DNA of 64,000 bases from Sorangium cellulosum So ce56. Lineage in GTDB: Bacteria > Myxococcota_A > Polyangia > Polyangiales > Polyangiaceae. The notes under the pieces are model-generated. The model was given only the letters and a program-made list of their open reading frames with translations. It did no database searches and was not told the DNA's origin. The DNA is taken from NCBI RefSeq assembly GCF_000067165.1, contig NC_010162.1, forward strand, positions 4,794,501-4,858,500, read 5' to 3'. Position 1 is the stretch's first letter. Every line of letters begins with the position of its first letter. Of the stretch, positions 26,540 through 35,968 are shown piece after piece. The position numbers and the translations under genes are program-made.

Positions 26540-26585
26540 AAGGAATGCAGCGCGGCCCGTCCTGTCGGGGCGCGCTGCATTCCTT
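26540..26585. terminator. 15-bp perfect inverted repeat, bidirectional terminator
   Basis: AAGGAATGCAGCGCG (26540-26554) pairs exactly with CGCGCTGCATTCCTT (26571-26585); the inner GGCCCG/CGGGGC can extend the stem. It begins 3 bp after the methyltransferase stop (26537) and lies 77 bp from the stop of the convergent gene at 26662. Short A and T runs flank the stem on both sides, fitting a two-way terminator. Confidence 0.8.
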
Positions 26586-26661
26586 CTCGACACGACGCCT
26601 GACGGGCCGCGCGGCTGTTTATCGGGAAGGGCCCCCATCGCCGGCGCCGAGCCCGGAGCGG

Positions 26662-28182
26662 TCACCGGGTGAGCTTCACGACGATCATCGATTCCTTCTC
26701 GCCGGGGCTCGAGATCGGTCCGGCGCCAAAATCGATCGTGCCCTTGAACTTCCCGACGGCGACAAGGGCTCCGTCGGGGCCGAGGGCGATCTGGGATAGC
26801 CCTCCGTACTCGGACGGTTCGAACGCGACGTTGCAGAAGTCATCGCCGCGCGGGTCGAGCCCGGCGACGAAGATGCCCACGAACTCCGTGGGCATCGTAC
26901 CGCAACCGAGGTCCGTTCCCTCGAGGAAGGTGCCGGCGAGCCAGGTGTTGCCGGCGGCGTCGGTGGCGAGCGCTTGCGCTCTCGCGGAGGCCCTGGCGAA
27001 CATCGCGGAGCCGCCGGCGGAGAGCCGGGTGAGGGGCACGCTGTTCCCGTCGCCCGTCAGCGAGGTGTCGCCGGCCGAGAACGTCGTGAAGAACGAACCG
27101 AGCGTGACCACGCCGCCTGCCCCATCCACGACCGTGGCGACGTGATCGTCACCATCGACGCCGCCGAGCCTCTCGCTCCATCGGTGCTCGCCGTCTGGAT
27201 CGAGCGAGGCGACGAAGATGTCGTCCGACCCGGTGTGCCCCGGGGCCGCTGCGACGTGGAGCGGGCCGCCGCCGAAGTCGATGGAGTCATGGAAGCTCCC
27301 CCCGACGGCGATATTCCCGGCCGCGTCCAGGGAGAGGGTCTCGGCGGTCGCGCCTTCCGGCCCGCCGAAGCTCCTGCTCCAGACGTGGCCGCCCGACGCA
27401 TCGAGCCTGGCGACGAAGGCGGTTGGCCCTGTCACGCTGGGCAAGGGCCCACCGCCGAAATCCACGTCTCGCGCATAGTCACCGGCGATGACGACGCCGC
27501 CCGCCGGATGGAAGCGGACGCTGCGGACCGAGACGGACTCCTCTCCGAAGCGCTTGCTCCAGAGGTGCTGTCCTGAAGCGTCGAGCAGGACGACGAAGCC
27601 GCTCGGGTCCCACCCGTTCGCCAGGGGGCCGCCGCCGAAATCCGTCGTTCCACCGAATCGGCCCGCGACGGCGATGTTCCCCGCCGCGTCGGCCGCGATG
27701 GCCAACCCGGCCTGGGTCTCGATCACGGAGGAGAGATCGCCGAACCGCTGGCTCCAGAGGTGGTTGCCGAGCGGATCGAGCTTGAGGACGAACGCGTCGA
27801 GGTTGCCCGTGCCCACGAGAGGACCGCCCCCGAAGTCGACGGTGCCATCGAAGGCCCCCGTCACGAGGATGTTGCCGTCACCGTCGACGGCGAGGGCGTA
27901 GGGGTCGACGTTATCGAACTGGCGGGCGAAATCGAGCGCCAGGCAACCCGCCTCGCACACGGGAGCGCTGCCGCCGGCGCCGGCGCTGCTGCTGGCGCTG
28001 ATGCTGCTGCTGGCGCTGATGCTGCTGTTGCCGCTGCCAGCGCCGCCTTCCCCTGTCTCCGGGCCGCTCCCCGACGTCGTTTCCCCATCGTCCACGTCGA
28101 CGCTGACGCTGACGCTGCATCCGAGCGTGGCCAGCGCAGCGGCCAGATAAAGATGCCTCAAATAGGACGCGCTTCTGTTCAT
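26662..28182 (-). CDS. Beta-propeller lipoprotein (SBBP-like repeats)
   Basis: The ATG at 28182 has GGGAGGCAGG just upstream and gives 506 residues with a lipoprotein signal ending ATLGC. A Ser/Gly-rich linker with repeated SISASSS leads to about eight 45-55-residue repeats of the pattern DxxGNIxVxGxFxGTxDFGGGPL...FVxxLDxxGxHLWSxRFG, which predicts a secreted beta-propeller. The FGGG turn and a W per blade are conserved. Such proteins are frequent in Polyangiales; the function is unknown, presumably binding at the cell surface. It lies downstream of, and on the same strand as, the GH1 gene. Confidence 0.85.
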   Translation of the reverse strand: MNRSASYLRHLYLAAALATLGCSVSVSVDVDDGETTSGSGPETGEGGAGSGNSSISASSSISASSSAGAGGSAPVCEAGCLALDFARQFDNVDPYALAVDGDGNILVTGAFDGTVDFGGGPLVGTGNLDAFVLKLDPLGNHLWSQRFGDLSSVIETQAGLAIAADAAGNIAVAGRFGGTTDFGGGPLANGWDPSGFVVLLDASGQHLWSKRFGEESVSVRSVRFHPAGGVVIAGDYARDVDFGGGPLPSVTGPTAFVARLDASGGHVWSRSFGGPEGATAETLSLDAAGNIAVGGSFHDSIDFGGGPLHVAAAPGHTGSDDIFVASLDPDGEHRWSERLGGVDGDDHVATVVDGAGGVVTLGSFFTTFSAGDTSLTGDGNSVPLTRLSAGGSAMFARASARAQALATDAAGNTWLAGTFLEGTDLGCGTMPTEFVGIFVAGLDPRGDDFCNVAFEPSEYGGLSQIALGPDGALVAVGKFKGTIDFGAGPISSPGEKESMIVVKLTR

Positions 28183-28368
28183 CCCTGCCTCCCTCGCCGC
28201 GACGGTATCATCGTTCAAGGCGGAGAATGGATGAGGCTCTCGGGAAAGCCCGATATCGACGCCGGTGCGCGCGATTGACGCGCTTGGGCCGCGAGCGTGA
28301 CGAGCCGCGGCGCAGCGCGGCGGCGGGCCGCGCGGCCCGGGGTGGGACCGGGCCGCGGGCCGCCGGGA

Positions 28369-29880
28369 TCAGCCGGTCACGTTGTCCCACGCGACGGCGG
28401 TCGGCCCGAGGAGCGAGCGCCCGCCGGTCGCGATGACCTCTCGGTACCAGGAGAACGAGTCCTTCGGGATCCGTCGCTGCGTCGCGTAATCGACGTAGAC
28501 AAGGCCGAAGCGATCCTTGTAGCCCTCGGCCCACTCGAAGTTGTCGAGGAGCGACCAGGCCCAGTACCCGACGACCGGGACGCCCTCCTGGACCGCCCGC
28601 GCCAGGCCGAGCAGGTACCGGTGCATGACGTCGATGCGCTTCGGGTCGTGCACCTTGCCGTCGAGGAAGACCTGGTCCCGCGTCGCCAGGCCGTGCTCGG
28701 TGATCCCGATGGGCAGCTTGTACCGCTCCCAGAAGTACCTCGATCCCCAGTAGAGCGTGCTGGGGACGATCTGCAGCCAGTCGAGCGTCCCGCGCGGGTA
28801 GCCCGGCGGGGAGACGACGCGCTCCGGCCTGCCGTCCTTGCCCTGCCGCCACGTGCCCGCCGAGTACATGTTGAGCCCGAGGTAGTCGATCGGCCGCTTG
28901 ATCTGGTCGAAGTCGCTGGCGGGGAAGTCGGGCATGTCGTCGCCGAAGAGCCGGAGGCCGCTCTCCGGATACCGCCCCTCGAGCACCGGACAGATCCACC
29001 AGGCGTTGTTCCACGGGTTCTTGTCATAGACCGAGAAGATCGCCTCGCGCGCCGCCTCGATGTCCGCCGGATCCTCGGTCGCCGGGCGCTGCACCTGGGT
29101 GGCGAGCACGTAGCCGATCTTCGCCGCCGTGGCCGCGGCGCGCAGGGCGTCCACCTGCTTGCCGTGCGCCCGCATCTGGTTGTGGGCGGCGGTCAGGTAC
29201 TCCCGGTAGGGGAGCTTGAGCCCGGGGGCGAAGACGCCGTTGAGGAGCGCGTTGCCGATGAACGCCTGCGGCTCGTTCTGCGTCACCCACCAGGGCACGC
29301 GATCGCCGAGCCGCCGGGCGACGACGGTCGTGTAGTCCGCGAACCAGTCGGCGACGTCGCGCTGGAGGAACCCGCCGCGATCCTGGAGCGCCTGGGGGAA
29401 GTCCCAGTGGAAGAGCGTGCACATGGGCACGATGCCGGCGCGGAGGAGCTCGTCGACGAGGCGATCGTAGAAGTCGAGCCCCTTCGGGTTGACCTTGCCC
29501 GTGCCGTCCGGGAGGACCCGCGTCCACGAGACGCTGAAGCGGTAGCTCTTGACGCCGAGCTCGGCGAGCAGCCCGACATCTTCCTTGTAACGGTGGTAGT
29601 GGTCGCAGGCGACGTCTCCGGTGTGCCCTTCGAAGACCTTCCCAGGGGTCTTCGAGAAGACGTCCCACACGGAGGGCGTCCGGCCATCCTCGCTGGCGGC
29701 GCCCTCGATCTGGTAGGCCGCGGTGGCCGTGCCCCACAGGAAGTCCGCGGGAAACGGCGCGGCCGTCGCGTTTGCTCGGCCCGCGCCGGCCGAGGCGGCG
29801 GTCACAGGCGGGGGCACGGAGGAGGGCGAGGCGGGAGAGGCGTTGCTCGCGGGGAGCGACTCGGAAGGATGGAGAGCCAT
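28369..29880 (-). CDS. Beta-glucosidase, glycoside hydrolase family 1
   Basis: The ATG at 29880 gives 503 residues. After a 40-residue Ala/Ser-rich N-terminus the GH1 barrel starts at FPADFLWGTATAAYQIEGA. The acid/base is Glu203 in VTQNEPQAF and the nucleophile Glu395 in GITEHGLA; most family members read ITENG there, so Asn is replaced by His. WSLLDNFEWAEGY near the end forms the aglycone/glucose site. It hydrolyses beta-linked gluco- or galacto-oligosaccharides, which suits a cellulolytic lifestyle. The N-terminus is not a clear signal peptide. Divergent from the quinone oxidoreductase gene (111 bp). Confidence 0.94.
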   Translation of the reverse strand: MALHPSESLPASNASPASPSSVPPPVTAASAGAGRANATAAPFPADFLWGTATAAYQIEGAASEDGRTPSVWDVFSKTPGKVFEGHTGDVACDHYHRYKEDVGLLAELGVKSYRFSVSWTRVLPDGTGKVNPKGLDFYDRLVDELLRAGIVPMCTLFHWDFPQALQDRGGFLQRDVADWFADYTTVVARRLGDRVPWWVTQNEPQAFIGNALLNGVFAPGLKLPYREYLTAAHNQMRAHGKQVDALRAAATAAKIGYVLATQVQRPATEDPADIEAAREAIFSVYDKNPWNNAWWICPVLEGRYPESGLRLFGDDMPDFPASDFDQIKRPIDYLGLNMYSAGTWRQGKDGRPERVVSPPGYPRGTLDWLQIVPSTLYWGSRYFWERYKLPIGITEHGLATRDQVFLDGKVHDPKRIDVMHRYLLGLARAVQEGVPVVGYWAWSLLDNFEWAEGYKDRFGLVYVDYATQRRIPKDSFSWYREVIATGGRSLLGPTAVAWDNVTG

Positions 29881-29991
29881 GGAGGCATCATCCACGGCGT
29901 GCGCGGGACAGCAATGGGTTCGATGCGCGTCGGCTTCGATGGGCGTCGATGATCGCGCCGGTCGCTTGACGGCCCAGCGCGGCTCGACAAC

Positions 29992-30969
29992 ATGGGCTGC
30001 ATGCTCGCGATCCGACCGAAAGCCGCAGGCGGCCCCGAGGTGATGACGCTGGAGGAGCTCCCCACGCCCGCGCCGGGCCCGGGGGAAGCCGTGGTCCGCG
30101 TCGAGGCCGCCGGCGTGAACTTCATCGACATCTACCAGCGGAGCGGCCAGTACAAGATCGAGCCGCCCATCCCGCTCGGCCTCGAGGGCGCCGGGCGCGT
30201 CGAGGCGGTGGGGCCGTCCGTCACCGAGGTGAGGGAAGGGGACGAGGTCGCGTGGACCGGCGGCCCCGGCTCGTACGCGACGCACGTCCGGATCCCGGCC
30301 GCGAAGCTCGTCCCCGTGCCCGCGGGCGTCGGCGCGAGGCGCGCCGCGGCCGCGATGCTCCAGGGCATCACGGCGCAGTACCTCGTGCGCTCCACGTTCC
30401 CGCTCGGCCCCGGCCACACGTGCCTCATCCATGCGGCCGCGGGCGGGGTCGGCCTGCTCCTGTGCCAGATGGCGAAGCGGCTCGGCGCGCGCGTGATCGG
30501 CACCGTCTCGACCGAGGAGAAGGCGCGCCTCGCGCGAAACGCCGGCGCCGACGAGGTGATCCTGTACACGAAGGCCGATTTCGAGGCCGAGACACGCCGG
30601 CTCACGGGCGGCGCCGGCGTCCACGTCGTCTACGACGGCGTCGGGAGCGACACGTTCGTGAAGGGCCTGGGCGCGCTCCGCCCGCGCGGCACGATGGTGC
30701 TCTTCGGCCAGTCGAGCGGGCCGGTGCCGTCGTTCGACCCGCAGATCCTGAACCAGAAGGGGTCGCTCTACCTCACGCGGCCGAGCCTCGGCCACTACAC
30801 CGCGACGCGCGAGGAGCTGCTCGAGCGCGCCGCCGACGTGCTCGGCGCGATCGCGCGCGGCGAGCTCACGATCTCGATCGGCGCCACGTACCCTCTCGCC
30901 GAGGCGGCGGAGGCGCACCGCGCGCTCGCGGGGCGGGCGACGACGGGGAAGGTGCTGCTCATCCCGTAG
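29992..30969 (+). CDS. NADPH:quinone oxidoreductase (zinc-independent MDR family)
   Basis: 325 residues. MTLEELPTPAPGPGEAVVRVEAAGVNFIDIYQRSG is the standard QOR N-terminus (only its NFIDIYQRSG core need be noted), followed by PLGLEGAGRVEAVG. The Rossmann motif AAAGGVGLLLCQMAK is present and no zinc-ligand Cys cluster occurs, as expected of quinone reductases. It reduces quinones with NADPH in the cytosol. The length matches E. coli QorA (327). The start could also be the Met at codon 4. Confidence 0.92.
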   Translation: MGCMLAIRPKAAGGPEVMTLEELPTPAPGPGEAVVRVEAAGVNFIDIYQRSGQYKIEPPIPLGLEGAGRVEAVGPSVTEVREGDEVAWTGGPGSYATHVRIPAAKLVPVPAGVGARRAAAAMLQGITAQYLVRSTFPLGPGHTCLIHAAAGGVGLLLCQMAKRLGARVIGTVSTEEKARLARNAGADEVILYTKADFEAETRRLTGGAGVHVVYDGVGSDTFVKGLGALRPRGTMVLFGQSSGPVPSFDPQILNQKGSLYLTRPSLGHYTATREELLERAADVLGAIARGELTISIGATYPLAEAAEAHRALAGRATTGKVLLIP

Positions 30970-31116
30970 CGGACGGAATCGTCGCGCGGAGGCGCGATTC
31001 GAGGCGCGGAGGAGCTGGGGAGTCCGGCCCCGCCGCGGGAGCTCCTTGTCTCTCTGGTTCTCTCTCGGGCGCGCGGACGTGCGCTGTACGCGCGCCGTCT
31101 CCGGCCGATCCGGCCG

Positions 31117-31146
31117 TTGACCGTGTCGTCTCCGGGCCGGTAGGCT
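31117..31146 (+). promoter_or_regulatory. Possible sigma-70 promoter TTGACC-N18-TAGGCT
   Basis: TTGACC at 31117 and TAGGCT at 31141 are 18 bp apart and lie 24 bp before the glutaredoxin-like ATG, which has GGAGGT ahead of it. Both hexamers are partial matches; the position is suitable. Confidence 0.35.
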
Positions 31147-31169
31147 CCCGGCGCGGAGGTGCTCATTCC

Positions 31170-31535
31170 ATGGCCGAACGTCCCACGCTTGCTCCCGAGA
31201 AGATCTCGGACACGGTGAAATCGCAGATCGCCGGCTTTCATCGGTCCATCGTCGACGAGGTCGCGGCGGCGGTGAGCCGCGACCGGGTGGTCGTCGTCGG
31301 GATGGCCCAGAATCCCTTCGTGAAGAAGGCGCGCCAGCTGCTCGACGGAGAGGGCGTGAAATATACCTACCTGGAGTACGGGAGTTACCTCTCCATGTGG
31401 AAGGAGCGGCTCGCCATCAAGCTCTGGGCGGGCTTTCCGACATTCCCCATGGTGTTCGTCGGCGGGGTCCTCGAAGGCGGCTACGCGGAGCTCGTGAAGC
31501 TCCGCGATCAGGGCAAGCTCAAGGGCTCGCCGTGA
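31170..31535 (+). CDS. Glutaredoxin-fold protein lacking all cysteines
   Basis: The ATG at 31170, with GGAGG upstream, gives 121 residues; the upstream part of the frame belongs to the previous gene's shadow. The fold is plainly glutaredoxin: VVVVGM strand, helix VKKARQLLDGEGV, strand YTYLEY, then the cis-Pro loop TFPMVFVGG and the GG turn EGGYAELVKL. At the place of the CPYC active site it reads AQNPFV, so both cysteines are replaced (Asn and Val), and the protein contains no Cys at all. Thiol-disulfide chemistry is therefore excluded; a binding or regulatory role is inferred. It follows the quinone oxidoreductase gene by 200 bp. Confidence 0.85.
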   Translation: MAERPTLAPEKISDTVKSQIAGFHRSIVDEVAAAVSRDRVVVVGMAQNPFVKKARQLLDGEGVKYTYLEYGSYLSMWKERLAIKLWAGFPTFPMVFVGGVLEGGYAELVKLRDQGKLKGSP

Positions 31536-31789
31536 ACAGGCGCGCATGAACGCGGGGCACAGCGCGCAGGCCGCCTCGGCCGCGGCGCGACGTGCCGCGC
31601 GAAACGCCGCGGCCGACCGGCGGTTCCGTGATATGCGGGAGGTCGCGGCGCGCGCTCGCGGCGATCGGGGCGGTCGCCGCGCTGAAGGAAGGCAGCACGG
31701 AGGCACCTCGTGACATCGCTCGGGATCCACGAAAGGCGGCGGGTTGACGGGGCGAACGGCGCGGCCGGGCGGCCGGGAGGCGGCGCGCC

Positions 31790-32710
31790 GTGAGCTCGTA
31801 CGCCATCAAGCGCCTGCTCTCCATCATCCCCACGCTCTTCCTCGTCGCCACCCTGGTGTTCGTCCTGGTGCGCATCGTGCCGGGCGGCCCGTTCGACCAG
31901 GAGCGGGCCGTGCCCGTCGAGGTCCAGCGGCAGCTCGACGCCAAGTACCACCTGAACGATCCGGTGCTGAAGCAGTATGGCGACTGGCTCCTTGCGCTCG
32001 TCACCCGAGGCGACCTGGGCCCGACGTTCAAGTACCCGAACCGCACCGTCAACGAGATCATCGCGCTCAGCCTGCCCGTGTCGATGCAGCTCGGGTGCTG
32101 GGCGATGCTCTTCGCCCTCGCGACGGGCATCCCGCTCGGCATCATCGGCGCGATCCGCCAGAACACCTGGAAGGACACGGCGGCCATGGGGGTCGCCATG
32201 GTCGGCCTCAGCGTGCCGCGGTACGTGCTCGCCCCGCTGCTCATGCTCGTCTTCTCGCTCAAGCTCTACTGGTTCCCGGTGGCGCGCTGGGAGACGTGGC
32301 GGCACATGGTGCTGCCGGTCATCTGCGCCGGGCTCCCGGTCGCGGCCTACATCGCCCGGCTGACGCGCGGCGGGATGCTCGAGGTGATCCGCTCGGATTT
32401 CATCCGCACCGCCCGCGCCAAGGGGCTCTCCGAGCGCAAGGTCGTCCTGAAGCACGCGCTCCGGGGCGGGCTGCTCCCGGTCGTGAGCTTCCTCGGCCCC
32501 GGCTTCAGCGGCCTGCTCGTCGGCTCCCTCGTCGTCGAGAAGATCTTCAACATCCCCGGCATGGGCCGTTACTTCGTCGAGGCGGCCACGAACCGCGACT
32601 ACAACCTCGTGATGGGGGTCATGCTCGTCTACGGCTTCCTGCTCATGCTCTTCAACGCGATCGTCGACGTGGCGTACGCCTTCATCGACCCGCGGGTGGA
32701 GCTGCGCTGA
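31790..32710 (+). CDS. oppB: Peptide ABC transporter permease (OppB/DppB)
   Basis: 306 residues from GTG 31790 with GGGAGG eleven bases upstream. MSSYAIKRLLSIIPTLFLVATLVF is the typical first segment, and six membrane helices follow. The EAA motif that contacts the ATPases is at IRTARAKGLSERKVVLKHAL. FNIPGMGRYFVEAATNRDYNLVMG is diagnostic of the OppB/DppB/GsiC branch. First gene of an oppBCDF operon; oppC starts 2 bp after its stop. Confidence 0.94.
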   Translation: MSSYAIKRLLSIIPTLFLVATLVFVLVRIVPGGPFDQERAVPVEVQRQLDAKYHLNDPVLKQYGDWLLALVTRGDLGPTFKYPNRTVNEIIALSLPVSMQLGCWAMLFALATGIPLGIIGAIRQNTWKDTAAMGVAMVGLSVPRYVLAPLLMLVFSLKLYWFPVARWETWRHMVLPVICAGLPVAAYIARLTRGGMLEVIRSDFIRTARAKGLSERKVVLKHALRGGLLPVVSFLGPGFSGLLVGSLVVEKIFNIPGMGRYFVEAATNRDYNLVMGVMLVYGFLLMLFNAIVDVAYAFIDPRVELR

Positions 32711-32712
32711 CC

Positions 32713-33765
32713 ATGCTCCACGCCGCCCTCCCGCAGCCCGCCGCCCCCGGCGATCCGCCCGCCGCCCCTGTCCACGCGGGCGGCGCGGCGCCGAGCCCGG
32801 CCGGCCCGCTGCGGCTCGACGCGCTGGAGCAGGGCTCGAGCCTCGGCCGCGACGCGTGGCGGCGGCTCCGGAAGAACCGCGCCGCGGTCGCCTGCGGCGT
32901 CGTGCTCATCGCGATGATCCTCGCCTGCATCCTCGTCCCCGAGCTGTCGAGCTACCGGTACGACAAGGCGGATCTCAAGCTCGGCGCGCAGCCCCCGTCG
33001 CTCGCCCACTGGATGGGCACCGACTACTTCGGCCGCGATCTGATGGCCCGCGTCTTCTTCGGCGGGCGCATCTCGTTCGCCGTCGGCATCGTCGCGACGC
33101 TCGTGAGCTTCGCCATCGGCGTGAGCTGGGGCGGGATCGCCGGGTACTTCGGGGGCAAGGTCGACGCGATCATGATGCGCATCGTGGACGTGCTCTACAC
33201 GTTCCCGTTCCTCATCCTCGTCATCCTGCTGATGGTCTTCTTCGCGAACGACCAGACGGTCCTCTACCGCGCCTGGAAGGTCGCGCTCGGCCTCTTCGTC
33301 AAGGAGCCGTCGGACCCGAGCTACTTCCCCATCTTCCAGATCGTCGTCGTCTTCGCGGCCCTCGGCGGCATCTCCTGGCTCACCATGGCCCGCATCGTCC
33401 GCGGCCAGGTCATCGCGCTGCGCGGCCAGCCGTTCATCGAGTCGGCGCGCTCGATCGGCGTCGGGCACGCCGCGCTGATCTTCCGGCACCTCGTGCCGAA
33501 CGCGGTCGGCCCGATCATCGTCTACACGACGCTCACCATCCCCGAGGTGATGATGACCGAGGCGTTCCTGAGCTTCCTCGGCCTCGGCACGCAGGAGCCG
33601 CTGTCGAGCTGGGGCCTGCTCGCGTCCACCGGCGCCGACGCGATGGACCTCTTCCCCTGGCAGCTCGTCTTCCCGGCGCTGATGCTCGCGCTCACGCTGA
33701 TCTGCTTCAACTTCCTCGGCGACGGGCTCCGCGACGCCCTGGATCCTCGCATCCGAAAGGACTGA
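32713..33765 (+). CDS. oppC: Peptide ABC transporter permease (OppC/DppC)
   Basis: The ATG at 32713 gives 350 residues; the longer frame reaching back into oppB is a shadow. A Pro/Ala-rich cytosolic N-terminus is followed by DAWRRLRKNRAAVACGVVLI, typical of OppC, then HWMGTDYFGRDLMARVFFGGRISF and the EAA motif ESARSIGVGHAALIFRHLVPN. Membrane helices match the family, with one larger loop (NDQTVLYRAWKV..SDPSYFPIF) found in several delta-proteobacterial OppC. It forms the channel with OppB. Confidence 0.94.
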   Translation: MLHAALPQPAAPGDPPAAPVHAGGAAPSPAGPLRLDALEQGSSLGRDAWRRLRKNRAAVACGVVLIAMILACILVPELSSYRYDKADLKLGAQPPSLAHWMGTDYFGRDLMARVFFGGRISFAVGIVATLVSFAIGVSWGGIAGYFGGKVDAIMMRIVDVLYTFPFLILVILLMVFFANDQTVLYRAWKVALGLFVKEPSDPSYFPIFQIVVVFAALGGISWLTMARIVRGQVIALRGQPFIESARSIGVGHAALIFRHLVPNAVGPIIVYTTLTIPEVMMTEAFLSFLGLGTQEPLSSWGLLASTGADAMDLFPWQLVFPALMLALTLICFNFLGDGLRDALDPRIRKD

Positions 33766-33816
33766 AGGGCGCCGCGCTCCATCTCCGGGACGCGCGCCGG
33801 CACGGACCATGCAACC

Positions 33817-34826
33817 ATGCTGATCGAGGTCAAGAACCTGAAGACCCACTTCTTCACCGAGGAGGGGGTGGTCCGCGCGGTCGATGGCATCTCCTTCAGC
33901 CTCGATCGCGGCGAGGTCCTCGGCATCGTCGGCGAGTCCGGCTCGGGCAAGAGCGTGACGAGCCTCTCCCTCCTGCGGCTCATCCCCGACCCGCCGGGCC
34001 GGATCGTCGGCGGCCAGATCCTCCTCGAGTCCGAGGGCGGCGTCGTCGAGGACCTCGTGGAGGCGAGCGAGGCGCGGATGGAGCGCGTCCGCGGCGACCG
34101 GATCGCGATGATCTTCCAGGACCCGATGACGTCGCTGAACCCTTACCTCCGGGTGAGCGAGCAGCTCATCGAGGTGCTGGAGCTCCACCGCGGCATGGGC
34201 CGCGCCGAGGCGCGCCGGCGCAGCGTCGAGATGCTGCAGGCGGTCGGGATCCCCGCGGCGGCGTCGCGGATCGACGACTACCCGCACCAGCTCTCGGGCG
34301 GGATGCGGCAGCGCGTGATGATCGCGATGGCGCTGCTGTGCGACCCCGATCTGCTGATCGCCGACGAGCCGACGACGGCGCTCGACGTGACGATCCAGGC
34401 CCAGATCCTGGACCTGATCGCGGAGCGGAAGGAGGCGCTCGGCGCGGCCGTCCTCCTCATCACGCACGACCTCGGCGTCGTGGCGAAGATGGCCGATCGC
34501 GTCGCGGTCATGTACGCCGGGCGCATCGTCGAGGAGGGCCCCGTCGGCGCCATCTTCCACGCGGCCCGGCACCCGTACACCATCGGCCTGTCGCGCTCGA
34601 TCCCGCGGCTCGACGACGCGCGCGGCGCGGATCTCGTCCCCATCCCCGGGATGCCGCCCTCGCTCGCGCGCCTGCCGCCGGGCTGCCCGTTCCACCCGCG
34701 CTGCGCGCACGCGATCGCGGCGTGCCGGGAGGAGGCGCCACCGCCGCGCGTCGTCTCGGGCGAGGGCAACAGGAAGGCGCTGCACGTCGTGCGGTGCCAC
34801 GTCGAGGACGTCGCAGGACGAGCGCC

Positions 34827-34830
<4 letters not shown>
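33817..34830 (+). CDS. oppD: Peptide ABC transporter ATP-binding protein (OppD)
   Basis: 337 residues. Walker A GESGSGKSVT, Q-loop FQDPMTSLNP, signature LSGGMRQRV and Walker B LLIADEPTTALD are all intact. The C-terminal oligopeptide-transporter extension has CPFHPRC and a later Cys (ACREEAPP), the Cys pattern that in OppD/DppD proteins can hold an Fe-S cluster or zinc. It overlaps the next gene by ATGA. Confidence 0.95.
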
Positions 34831-35843
<1,013 letters not shown>

Positions 35844-35968
35844 TGTGATCCGGCGGCGCGCACTACCCCACATCGGCTGAGCTCGTTGTCCAGACATGAC
35901 GTGGAATGTCCGATGACAGGATTTTCCTGACCTCTGCGTGCAGTAGCGGGGTTAGGATCCTGGGACCG

